A stretch of 64,000 nucleotides of DNA from Thermodesulfobacterium geofontis OPF15 (GTDB taxonomy: Bacteria; Desulfobacterota; Thermodesulfobacteria; Thermodesulfobacteriales; Thermodesulfobacteriaceae), in assembly GCF_000215975.1 (NCBI RefSeq), contig NC_015682.1:496001-560000 (forward strand). The letters run 5' to 3'. The position numbers and the translations under genes were made by a program. Positions within the stretch are counted from its first letter, which is position 1; every line of letters starts with the position of its first letter. The notes under the pieces are model-generated. The model was not told where the DNA came from. It ran no database searches and saw only the letters and a list, made by a program, of their open reading frames with translations. Shown here piece by piece: positions 26,906 through 33,620 of the stretch.

Positions 26906-27700
26906 ATGATCATTTCTTTTTTTCCTGGATTTAAAGGAGATTATAACTTTTTTCAATTTGAACCCTTAGATGAAAAATTTTTTAGTTTACTTTCTCAAGC
27001 CAGAGCAGTTATTTTCCCTCCTACTATTTCTCCTGAAATTTATTTTTGGGTAAAAAATTTAGGTATACCTGTTTTCCCAGAATATACTTTTAGATTTTTT
27101 TATCCAGGTAAAATTGGACAAATTATGCTTTTAAAACTTTTAAATTTACCCCATCCTGAAACCATTGTAATACCAAGACTTTGTGGATTAGAGGAAAATC
27201 CTTATAAAAGATTCCCTAAAATAAAATTTCCCTGTGTAATAAAAGGAAACTACGGAGATGAAGGAAAAGAAGTTTTTTTGGTAAATAATGAAGAAGAATT
27301 TAGGGAAATTTTACAAATAATTAAAGGTTGGGAAAGAGAAAATAGGTTTGGTTTCCTTATACAGGAATATATCCCTTGTGACTTTGATGCAAGAGCTATT
27401 GTTATAGGAAAAAAAATTTTTATATTTTTTAGAAAAGGAGGATTTAAAAAAAATATAGTTCAAGAAGGTAAAATTATACCTTGCCCCAAAAGGGGCTTAA
27501 AAGAAAAAGTTTTAGATCTTACTCATAAAATTATAAAAAATACTTATTTTAATCTTGTAGCTATAGATTTTCTTTTTAAAGAAGAAAATCCCTTGGTAAG
27601 TGAATTTAACTTTGTTTTTGGAAGAAGGGCAATAGGAGAAAAAAAATATGAATTTTATCTAAAAAAAGCCATAAAAGATTTCTTAAAAAATATAAAGTAA
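26906..27700 (+). CDS. ATP-grasp (RimK-related) protein
   Basis: A 264-residue protein with an ATP-grasp core: FPCVIKGNYGDEGKEVFLV (ATP-binding Lys and Gly loop), FLIQEYIPCDFDARAIVIGKKI, and FNLVAIDFLF...LVSEFNFVFG with the metal-binding Glu and Asn. RimK-type enzymes join an amino acid to a carboxylate on a protein or small molecule. The family motif ends where substrate specificity normally resides, so the substrate is unknown. It is followed by mtaB after 1 nt; that coupling may be only positional. Confidence 0.75.
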   Translation: MIISFFPGFKGDYNFFQFEPLDEKFFSLLSQARAVIFPPTISPEIYFWVKNLGIPVFPEYTFRFFYPGKIGQIMLLKLLNLPHPETIVIPRLCGLEENPYKRFPKIKFPCVIKGNYGDEGKEVFLVNNEEEFREILQIIKGWERENRFGFLIQEYIPCDFDARAIVIGKKIFIFFRKGGFKKNIVQEGKIIPCPKRGLKEKVLDLTHKIIKNTYFNLVAIDFLFKEENPLVSEFNFVFGRRAIGEKKYEFYLKKAIKDFLKNIK

Positions 27701-27701
27701 A

Positions 27702-29066
27702 ATGAGAAAATTCCATTTAAAGACACTTGGTTGTAAAGTAAATCAGGTAGAAAGTGCCTATATTATAGAAAAATTAATTGAAGAAGGTTTTAGTTTTTCT
27801 CAAGAAGAGGAAGCAGAGATTTTAATTTTAAATAGTTGTATTGTAACTTCAAAAGCAGAGGCAGAAACTCGTAAAATTATAAAAAAATGGTTAAAATTAA
27901 AGCCCCAATTTATTATTCTTACAGGATGTTATGCTCAAAAATTTTCAGATAAAATTTTTACTTTTCTTAAAAATAATATTAATACAAAAATTTTGATTTT
28001 AGGACAGAAAGAAAAGTTTAGAGTGGTAGAAATTTTAAAGGAACTCTTAGATAAAGAAAGAAAAGATGTTATATCACCTCTTATTTTGGTTGAAGATATT
28101 TCTAAAGAAAAAACTTGTGATCCCATAATTATTAAAGATTTTTTTGGTCATTCAAGGGCATTTATAAAGATTCAAGATGGATGTGATAATTTTTGTAGTT
28201 ATTGTATTGTTCCTTATGTAAGAGGTCAACCAAGAAGTGTTCCCTTAGAATATATTTTAAAACAAACTGAGATTTTTGTAAAAAGAGGATACAGAGAAAT
28301 AGTATTAACTGGGATTAATCTTAGTAAATGGGGAATAGAGTTTAATCCACCAAAAAATTTAACTTATCTTTTAGTGAAAATGGAGGAGTTTTTAAATTCC
28401 TTTAACAAAGAATTTATCTTGAGACTTTCCTCAATAGAAGTAAATGAAGTTGGAAAAGATTTCTTTGATTATGTTAGAAATAGTAAATTTATAGCTCCTC
28501 ATTTTCATTTTCCTTTACAGAGTGGATCTAATAAAATTTTAAAACTTATGAATAGAAAATATTTAAGAGAAGAATATTTAGAAGTTTTAGAGAGGCTTTA
28601 TGAGCTTTTTCCTCATGCTACTTTTGGTGCAGATGTAATTATAGGTTTTCCTGGGGAAGATGAAAAAGATTTTAGAGACACCTATGAATTTATTGAGAGA
28701 TCACCTTTGAATTGGCTTCATATCTTTCCTTTTTCTCTAAGACCAGGAACCTTTGCAGAAAAGTTAAATTCTAAAATACCTCAGCAAGAAATAGAAAATA
28801 GGAAAAAGATACTAAAAAACTTAATAGAAGGGAAAAGAGAAAAATTTTTAGAAAAAGAGATTGGTAAAGAAAGAAAAGCAGTTATTGAGTTTTTTGACAA
28901 GAATAAAAATATGTGGAAAGCTCTTTCAGAAAATTATATTACTACTTATGTAGATTTAAGTAAATTAAATGGAGGAAAAGAGAATTTGCAAGGAAAAATT
29001 GTAAAAATAAAATTTTCTGAAAAAGAAAAAAACTATTTAATAGGAGATTTTTTAAAACCCCTGTAA
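27702..29066 (+). CDS. mtaB: tRNA t6A37 methylthiotransferase MtaB
   Basis: This 454-residue protein has the MiaB/MtaB architecture: an N-terminal domain with three cysteines (LGCKVNQVES, LNSCIVTSKAE, LTGCYAQ) for one [4Fe-4S] cluster, a radical SAM core with CDNFCSYCIVPYVRG, GINLSKWG and a C-terminal TRAM-like segment. The LGCKVNQVES start distinguishes MtaB from MiaB and RimO. It converts t6A37 to ms2t6A37 in tRNAs reading ANN codons. It overlaps the convergent pgsA end by 34 nt. Confidence 0.93.
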   Translation: MRKFHLKTLGCKVNQVESAYIIEKLIEEGFSFSQEEEAEILILNSCIVTSKAEAETRKIIKKWLKLKPQFIILTGCYAQKFSDKIFTFLKNNINTKILILGQKEKFRVVEILKELLDKERKDVISPLILVEDISKEKTCDPIIIKDFFGHSRAFIKIQDGCDNFCSYCIVPYVRGQPRSVPLEYILKQTEIFVKRGYREIVLTGINLSKWGIEFNPPKNLTYLLVKMEEFLNSFNKEFILRLSSIEVNEVGKDFFDYVRNSKFIAPHFHFPLQSGSNKILKLMNRKYLREEYLEVLERLYELFPHATFGADVIIGFPGEDEKDFRDTYEFIERSPLNWLHIFPFSLRPGTFAEKLNSKIPQQEIENRKKILKNLIEGKREKFLEKEIGKERKAVIEFFDKNKNMWKALSENYITTYVDLSKLNGGKENLQGKIVKIKFSEKEKNYLIGDFLKPL

Positions 29067-29605
29067 AAAACAAGTCCATAGTGCAATCCCGAAGTAATAG
29101 TTAAAAAAATAACAACCTGTGTAATTATAGAAATATAAAAATCTTTTAAAGGTCTTATAAATAGATGCCAAAAATAGAAAAATAAGAATAAAAGTTGAAA
29201 TATTGTGCAAGCCTTTCCTAAATAAGTTGGATTAAAGTTTACCTGATCAGAATACCTTAGAAGTAAAAATAAGGCTCCTATTAATATGACTATATCTCTT
29301 GTTATGATAATTAAAACAAGGGTTAGAGAGATATTTTTATTTAAATAGAGTAATACAAAGAGCATATTTATGAAAACTTTATCTGCCAAGGGATCAAGAA
29401 TTTTTCCAAGATCTGTTCTTTGTTTAAAAACTCTTGCAATATTTCCATCTAAGGTGTCGCTTAAAATAGCAGTTCCAATTAAAAAAATTAATATTTTAGT
29501 ATCTGCTCTTTTTATCCAAAGAAAAGGGAAAATCAATCCTAAGAACAATCTATATAAACTTAAGATATTTGGAATACTAAAAAAATCTTTCTTCTTGATT
29601 TGCAT
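29033..29605 (-). CDS. pgsA: CDP-alcohol phosphatidyltransferase, likely phosphatidylglycerophosphate synthase
   Basis: The 190-residue membrane protein has the CDP-alcohol phosphotransferase signature DTLDGNIARVFKQRTDLGKILDPLADK (D-x2-DG-x2-AR-x8-G-x3-D-x3-D) and about five to six hydrophobic helices. PgsA makes phosphatidylglycerophosphate from CDP-diacylglycerol and glycerol-3-phosphate. Starting MQIKKKDFFSIPNILSLYRL is typical of PgsA. It is divergent from queH with only 31 bp between starts. Confidence 0.88.
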   Translation of the reverse strand: MQIKKKDFFSIPNILSLYRLFLGLIFPFLWIKRADTKILIFLIGTAILSDTLDGNIARVFKQRTDLGKILDPLADKVFINMLFVLLYLNKNISLTLVLIIITRDIVILIGALFLLLRYSDQVNFNPTYLGKACTIFQLLFLFFYFWHLFIRPLKDFYISIITQVVIFLTITSGLHYGLVFYRGFKKSPIK

Positions 29606-29636
29606 AAATTGTAATTATAACTTAAAATTTATTTTT

Positions 29637-30215
29637 ATGATAATTCTTCATATTTGTTGTGGACCCTGCAGTATTTATCCTATTTCTTATTTTAAGGAAA
29701 GAGGGATTGAGTTTAAAGGCTATTTTTATAATCCAAACATACATCCTTACAAAGAATTTCGTCAAAGAATAAAAGCTTTAGAAGAAATCCAGAAAATTTT
29801 TGATTTTGAAGTTATATGGGATAAAGAATATGGTTTACGAAAATTTATAAAAGAAACTTTTATGCTTTGGGATAAACCTGGTAAAAGATGTGAAAGATGC
29901 TATATTATGAGGCTTACTTCAACAGTTAAAAAAGCTCTTGAATTAAAGGCTGAGGCTTTTACTACCACTATGCTTTATAGTATTCATCAGAATCACCAGC
30001 TTTTAAAAGAAATTGCAGAAGATTTAAGTTATCGTTATAAGATACCCTTTTTTTATGAAGATTTTAGAATTGGTTATCAAAAAGGGAAAGAGACTGTTAA
30101 AAATCTTAATATTTATATACAAGGCTATTGCGGATGTATATTTAGTGAAGAAGAAAGGTATTCTAAAAAAAGGAAAAAAGAATTAATTAAAGAATTAAAA
30201 AAATCAGAAACTTAA
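29637..30215 (+). CDS. queH: Epoxyqueuosine reductase QueH
   Basis: From ATG 29637 the protein is 192 residues and matches QueH (formerly DUF208): LHICCGPCSIYP at residues 4-15, then GKRCERCY, TTMLYSIHQNHQLLKEIAE and GYCGCIFSEEERY, giving the cysteine set for an Fe-S cluster and metal site. It reduces epoxyqueuosine to queuosine in tRNA, replacing QueG. The frame opens further upstream to 29370, but that part would run through pgsA and lacks family similarity, so the downstream start is chosen. It converges with moaE, overlapping by 4 nt. Confidence 0.92.
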   Translation: MIILHICCGPCSIYPISYFKERGIEFKGYFYNPNIHPYKEFRQRIKALEEIQKIFDFEVIWDKEYGLRKFIKETFMLWDKPGKRCERCYIMRLTSTVKKALELKAEAFTTTMLYSIHQNHQLLKEIAEDLSYRYKIPFFYEDFRIGYQKGKETVKNLNIYIQGYCGCIFSEEERYSKKRKKELIKELKKSET

Positions 30216-30571
30216 TGATATTTTTTCATTTCATCTATTATAAAAGAAAGAGCAAGGAAGGCTTCTTGTCTATGTTTAGCAAATATTGCAATTGAGGCAA
30301 CCAATTCTCCTACTTTCAAAAAGCCAGTTGCATGATAAATAATTGTCTCAATAAGATCAAAATTTTTAATTGCCTCCTCTCTAATTTCCTTTAATTTTTC
30401 TATTACTAATTCTTTTATATCAAGTCCCTTAGCTGGAACCTTTTTTCCTTCTTTTAGGTCATATTCTCTAACAAATCCATTAAATTCTAAAATACAGCCA
30501 AATTTTCCTTTTAATTTTTCACAAAGAATTTCTTTTTCTTTTAGATAGGTTTTATAATCTTTAAAAATCAT
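30212..30571 (-). CDS. moaE: Short MoaE-like molybdopterin synthase subunit
   Basis: At 119 residues this matches the MoaE core: EFNGFVREYDLKEGKKV with the conserved Arg, YHATGFLKVGELVASIAIFAKHRQEAFLALSFIIDEMKKYH. It ends right after the helix holding the first active-site lysine (E. coli Lys119) and lacks the following PxWKKE segment with Lys126. E. coli MoaE is 150 residues. MoaE adds sulfur from MoaD to precursor Z to make molybdopterin. The truncation could mean an altered or lost catalytic function, or use of the remaining Lys-Lys pair. No MoaD lies nearby. Confidence 0.75.
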   Translation of the reverse strand: MIFKDYKTYLKEKEILCEKLKGKFGCILEFNGFVREYDLKEGKKVPAKGLDIKELVIEKLKEIREEAIKNFDLIETIIYHATGFLKVGELVASIAIFAKHRQEAFLALSFIIDEMKKYH

Positions 30572-30578
30572 TTTAAAT

Positions 30579-31289
30579 TTAAAAATCAGCTTTTATAACA
30601 AAAGCACCTTTATCTTCAGCACTTTTTTGAATTTCTTCTTTTATTTCTACCGCAACTATGGTAGGGATTACTTCACTTTTTAAAACATAAGCAAGTATTC
30701 CTGCTCTTTCTATGGCTCTTTCTATATCATCCTCTTGAAGGCTATAAGAAACTTCAATTGCTAAATATACTTCTTTTTTCACTTTTTTTATTTCACCCTT
30801 TATTAATAGATCAAGCTGTAATGCAGAAACTTTTTGATCTTCAGTAATTATTTTTTCTTCTTCAGCAGTTTCAAGGAGGGGGATTATTTCTTCAAAAGGA
30901 ATTAATTTGCTTTTTCTCAAAATTCTACCAAAATATGCATAATATCGTTCTCTGATTGTTCTTTCAAATTCTTTTCCTTTAAATCTACCGAATTCCCCCT
31001 TAAGATAAGCAACATCCTGTTTTAAAACAGCGACATCCTGTTTTAATATAGCAACGTCTTGTTTTAATATTTCTACATCCTTTTCAATTTTATCAACCTT
31101 TTTTTCAAGTTTTTCCATTCTAACAAGCATTTCCTCAAATTTTTTAGGTAGCTCTATCAATTCAGTGGTTAAAATAATTTTTCTTAACTCTTCCAGCCAT
31201 TCAGGATGTTCTCTTAAAGCTCTTATAATATCTGCAAAAGTCAGTACAGGTTGTTTTTCCATTTCTTTTTCTTTATTTAGAGATTGCAT
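30579..31289 (-). CDS. Coiled-coil protein of the COG5493/DUF3782 type
   Basis: The 236-residue protein has a helical N-terminus, a heptad coiled coil around residues 55-100 with three near-perfect repeats of LKQDVA (visible as 21-bp repeats in the DNA), then a C-terminal domain with ALQLDLLIKGE...EVYLAIEVSYS that resembles a PD-(D/E)XK nuclease fold. The expected Lys of the E-x-K motif is Ser here, so nuclease activity is doubtful. Such coiled-coil proteins are common in thermophiles and have no known role. An internal ATG at 31262 is an alternative start; neither has a strong ribosome site. Confidence 0.7.
   Translation of the reverse strand: MQSLNKEKEMEKQPVLTFADIIRALREHPEWLEELRKIILTTELIELPKKFEEMLVRMEKLEKKVDKIEKDVEILKQDVAILKQDVAVLKQDVAYLKGEFGRFKGKEFERTIRERYYAYFGRILRKSKLIPFEEIIPLLETAEEEKIITEDQKVSALQLDLLIKGEIKKVKKEVYLAIEVSYSLQEDDIERAIERAGILAYVLKSEVIPTIVAVEIKEEIQKSAEDKGAFVIKADF
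30990..31085 (-). repeat. 21-bp tandem coding repeat in the coiled-coil gene
   Basis: Roughly four degenerate 21-bp units encode consecutive heptads ending in LKQDVA and LKGE. The unit length equals one coiled-coil heptad, so expansion or loss of units would change coil length without breaking the frame. Confidence 0.7.
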
Positions 31290-31452
31290 AATTTAATTAG
31301 TTTTGCTTTTTTAAAATTAAAATTTTTCAATAAAAATAAATATAAAAGATACAAAAAAGAATGCAATAGATAACGAGATAAATATTTCTAAAAATGCTTA
31401 TTTTTTGATCTTGGGATATGAAAGATATAGGGGATTTGAATTTCTAAAAATG

Positions 31453-31525
31453 AGCCGGCGGAGGGGCTTGAACCCTCAACCTTGGGATTACAAATCCCAC
31501 GCTCTGCCTATTGAGCTACGCCGGC
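31453..31525 (-). tRNA. tRNA-Thr (UGU)
   Basis: The reverse complement folds as a cloverleaf with acceptor GCCGGCG/CGCCGGC, D arm GCTC...GAGC, anticodon loop TTTGTAA (anticodon TGT) on stem TGGGA/TCCCA, and T arm GAGGG-TTCAAGC-CCCTC. The discriminator is T and no CCA is encoded. Last of three clustered tRNAs. Confidence 0.95.
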
Positions 31526-31540
31526 AATATATACGCTCCT

Positions 31541-31632
31541 CGGAGGAGGCGGGATTCGAACCCGCGGCACGGGTTTTTAGCCCGTGCACTCGCTTAGCAG
31601 GCGAGCGCCTTCGACCTCTCGGCCACTCCTCC
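31541..31632 (-). tRNA. tRNA-Ser (GCU)
   Basis: A 92-nt class II tRNA: acceptor GGAGGAG/CTCCTCC, anticodon loop CTGCTAA (GCT) on stem CTCGC/GCGAG, a long variable arm (GCACGGGC...GCCCGTGC-type helix), and T arm GCGGG-TTCGAAT-CCCGC. Discriminator G; CCA not encoded. Confidence 0.95.
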
Positions 31633-31641
31633 ATTTTTTTC

Positions 31642-31716
31642 TGGTTCCGGGGCGTGGATTCGAACCACGATTCTGGGAGCCAAAGTCCCATGTCCTGCCA
31701 GTTAGACGACCCCGGA
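31642..31716 (-). tRNA. tRNA-Gln (UUG)
   Basis: Acceptor TCCGGGG/CCCCGGA with discriminator A and an encoded CCA (31642-31644), D arm GTCT/GGAC, anticodon loop CTTTGGC (TTG) on stem TGGGA/TCCCA, T arm CGTGG-TTCGAAT-CCACG. A U1-A72 end pair is normal for bacterial tRNA-Gln. First gene of the cluster. Confidence 0.95.
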
Positions 31717-31734
31717 ACTATTTATATCATAAAA

Positions 31735-31762
31735 AATATAACATTTCTTTCTTTTTTGTAAA
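31735..31762 (-). promoter_or_regulatory. Predicted promoter of the tRNA-Gln-Ser-Thr cluster
   Basis: On the minus strand TTTACA (31757-31762) and TATATT (31735-31740) are 16 bases apart, predicting a start about 12 nt before tRNA-Gln. Both hexamers differ from consensus by one base. Confidence 0.55.
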
Positions 31763-31833
31763 GAGCTATTTAAATTACTTATTGGTCAATCTCATCACAG
31801 AATAAATCAAGCCTAAAATTTTTAATTTGTCTC

Positions 31834-31871
31834 TTGACAAAATATATTTTGATTTTTATTTTGAAAATAAA
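31834..31871 (+). promoter_or_regulatory. Promoter of the Fur-family gene with a perfect palindromic operator candidate
   Basis: TTGACA at 31834-31839 and TATTTT at 31857-31862 are exactly 17 bases apart. The -10 lies inside a perfect palindrome, TTTATTTT-G-AAAATAAA (31855-31871, arms 8 bp, centre 1). A protein bound there would block RNA polymerase, so autorepression is likely. A nearly identical palindrome sits at the peroxiredoxin promoter (58903-58918). The operator role is inferred from position and symmetry. Confidence 0.65.
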
Positions 31872-31895
31872 TCTCAAATTTAGAGGGAATAAATT

Positions 31896-32339
31896 ATGGT
31901 TTTAATATCAGAAATAGTAAAAGATTTTAAAAAATTTATAAGGAAAAAAGGATTAAAATATACCTCTGAAAGAGAGGAAATACTTAAGGAAATTTTAGAA
32001 TCCAAAAATCATTTTGATGCTGATGAGCTTTATATGAAGTTAAGAAAAAAGGGTAGTAAAGTTTCAAAAGCCTCAGTTTATAGAACCCTTCCTCTCCTTG
32101 TTGAAGCAGGTTATATTCAGGAAGTTTATAGACAAGATGCAAGATCTTATTATGAACTTACTTTAGATAAGCTCCCCCATATTCATTTTATATGTGTTAA
32201 ATGTAAAAATGTAGATGAAATATTAGATAATTATTTAGCTGAACTTATTCAAAAAGAAGCTAAAAATAAAAATTATACACCATTAACCTATCATTTAGAA
32301 ATATTTGGTATTTGTGCAAATTGCAAAAAAGGGGTATAA
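31896..32339 (+). CDS. Fur-family metalloregulator (Fur or PerR-like)
   Basis: The 147-residue protein has a winged-helix domain (YTSEREEILKEIL, SKASVYRTLPLLVEAGYIQEV) and a dimerisation domain with HIHFICVKC (His95, His97, Cys100, Cys103) and FGICANC (Cys140, Cys143), the four-Cys structural zinc site of Fur/PerR/Zur. His39 matches the regulatory His of PerR. The residue near PerR Asp85 appears to be Glu87, more Fur-like, so the sensed signal (iron or peroxide) is uncertain. It overlaps no other gene and heads a run that includes feoA, which supports iron; the shared operator with peroxiredoxin supports peroxide. Confidence 0.9.
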   Translation: MVLISEIVKDFKKFIRKKGLKYTSEREEILKEILESKNHFDADELYMKLRKKGSKVSKASVYRTLPLLVEAGYIQEVYRQDARSYYELTLDKLPHIHFICVKCKNVDEILDNYLAELIQKEAKNKNYTPLTYHLEIFGICANCKKGV

Positions 32340-32346
32340 TTTCAAA

Positions 32347-32640
32347 ATGTTATTAATTGAAGCAAGATGTGGAGATAAAGTAAAGATTAAAGAAATTCTT
32401 GGCGATGAGGCGGTGCTAAAAAAAATAGAGGCTATGGGATTAAGAAAAGGGGATATTTTTGAAGTTATTCAGAGATGGGGAAGAAATTTATTAATAAAAA
32501 ATGGAAACAATAGATTGGTGATAAGTTCAGACATAGCTAAAAATATAGAAGTAGAATTAATAGAAACCTCTCCCCCTCCTTGTGAATTTAAACCCTGTAA
32601 AGGAAAAAAATGGAGATGGAGATGGGGTTGGTTTAAATGA
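32347..32640 (+). CDS. feoA: FeoA-like protein with a Trp-rich C-terminal tail
   Basis: From ATG 32347 this is a 97-residue protein. Residues 1-75 are a FeoA/SH3-like domain (EARCGDKVKIKEILGDEAVLKKIEAMGLRKGDIFEVI, RLVISSDIAKNI). A tail follows with PPPCEFKPC and a cluster of four Trp and several Lys/Arg near the end. FeoA assists the FeoB ferrous iron transporter; no feoB is in the window. The start is 7 nt after the fur stop and the stop overlaps the next gene by 4 nt. An upstream start at 32305 would overlap fur and is not needed. The tail is unlike standard FeoA. Confidence 0.8.
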   Translation: MLLIEARCGDKVKIKEILGDEAVLKKIEAMGLRKGDIFEVIQRWGRNLLIKNGNNRLVISSDIAKNIEVELIETSPPPCEFKPCKGKKWRWRWGWFK

Positions 32641-33605
32641 AAAGAAAATTTAGTAGAATTCCCATTTCTAATACTGTAGAATTTTTTTGGCAAAATAAAA
32701 GCTATGAAGGAGTTTTAAAAGATTTGAGTTATGGAGGATTATATATTGAAAGCAAAATAATTCCCTCTATAGATGAAGAAATACCTATTGTTTTATTTTT
32801 AGAAGGGACACACCCTTCAATTAAACTCTTTTTTAAAGGAAAGGTTGTAAGAACAAATAAAGAAGGCTTTGCGGTTAAATATACCTATATTTCTCCTGAG
32901 AGTTTTGAACATTTTAAAAATTTTGTAAATTATAATTATCCCTCCTTAGAAATAGCAGAAAAAGAGGTTTATAGATTCTTAGGAGAAGCACATCCTTTAT
33001 TTAAAGGTTTTATAAATCTTAATATTTTAGCTTTGAAAAATGAAATTTTAAAATTTATTTTAGAAAGAGCTTTTTTATATAGTCCAGATAAACCCTTTAT
33101 TCTTTCAAGTGGCAAAGAAAGTCCTTATTATCTTGATTGTAGAAAGATTACTCTTTATTCTTTGACTTTTGGTTTGGTAGGTGCACTTTTTTGGCAAAAA
33201 ATTAAATATTTAGGAGTTGATGGAGTTGCAGGAATGAGTATAGGTGCAGATCCAATTGTATGTTCTATTCTTGCTAAAGCAAACGAAGAAGATATTTCCT
33301 TAGAAGGGATTTTTGTGAGAAAGGAACCTAAAAAATATGGAACTCAAAAACAGATTGAAGGAAATATAAGAGGGGGAATGGATATTGTTCTGGTAGAAGA
33401 TGTGGTAACCACAGGTAGCTCAGTTCTTAAAGCAGCTGAAATACTTGAAAAAGAAAAACTTCACATTATTAAAATTTTTGCTTTGGTTGATAGAGAAGAA
33501 GGAGGAAAAGAAAATATAGAAGCTAAGGGATATGAATTTGAAGCTTTTTTCACTCTTAGCGAGATCTTAAAAAGACATCAGGAATTATCAAATAAAAATG
33601 CTTAA
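32637..33605 (+). CDS. pyrE: PilZ domain fused to orotate phosphoribosyltransferase
   Basis: One uninterrupted 322-residue frame joins two domains. Residues 1-105 are a PilZ-like c-di-GMP-binding domain with the RxxxR motif (Arg3/Lys4...Arg7 in KRKFSRIP) and DLSYGGLYI, the D/NxSxxG motif. After a linker, residues about 135-318 are orotate phosphoribosyltransferase: SSGKESPYYLDCRKITL, GVAGMSIGADPI, RKEPKKYGTQKQIEG and the PRPP loop IVLVEDVVTTGSSVLKAAEIL. The enzyme makes OMP from orotate and PRPP. Coupling to a c-di-GMP receptor would be unusual. Both domains look intact. It overlaps feoA by 4 nt; pstS follows after 15 nt. Confidence 0.88.
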   Translation: MKRKFSRIPISNTVEFFWQNKSYEGVLKDLSYGGLYIESKIIPSIDEEIPIVLFLEGTHPSIKLFFKGKVVRTNKEGFAVKYTYISPESFEHFKNFVNYNYPSLEIAEKEVYRFLGEAHPLFKGFINLNILALKNEILKFILERAFLYSPDKPFILSSGKESPYYLDCRKITLYSLTFGLVGALFWQKIKYLGVDGVAGMSIGADPIVCSILAKANEEDISLEGIFVRKEPKKYGTQKQIEGNIRGGMDIVLVEDVVTTGSSVLKAAEILEKEKLHIIKIFALVDREEGGKENIEAKGYEFEAFFTLSEILKRHQELSNKNA

Positions 33606-33620
33606 AAAGGAGAAAAGAGT

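Noticed and set aside
29370-29636. Extension of queH upstream to 29370
   Set aside because: The added residues run antisense through pgsA and do not belong to the QueH family, which starts at MIILHICCGPC.
30990-31085. CRISPR-like or regulatory tandem repeat
   Set aside because: The 21-bp units are in frame and encode coiled-coil heptads; there are no spacers.
31405-31805. Reading frames of 60-118 codons across the tRNA cluster on both strands
   Set aside because: They lie over three well-formed tRNA cloverleaves and resemble no protein family.
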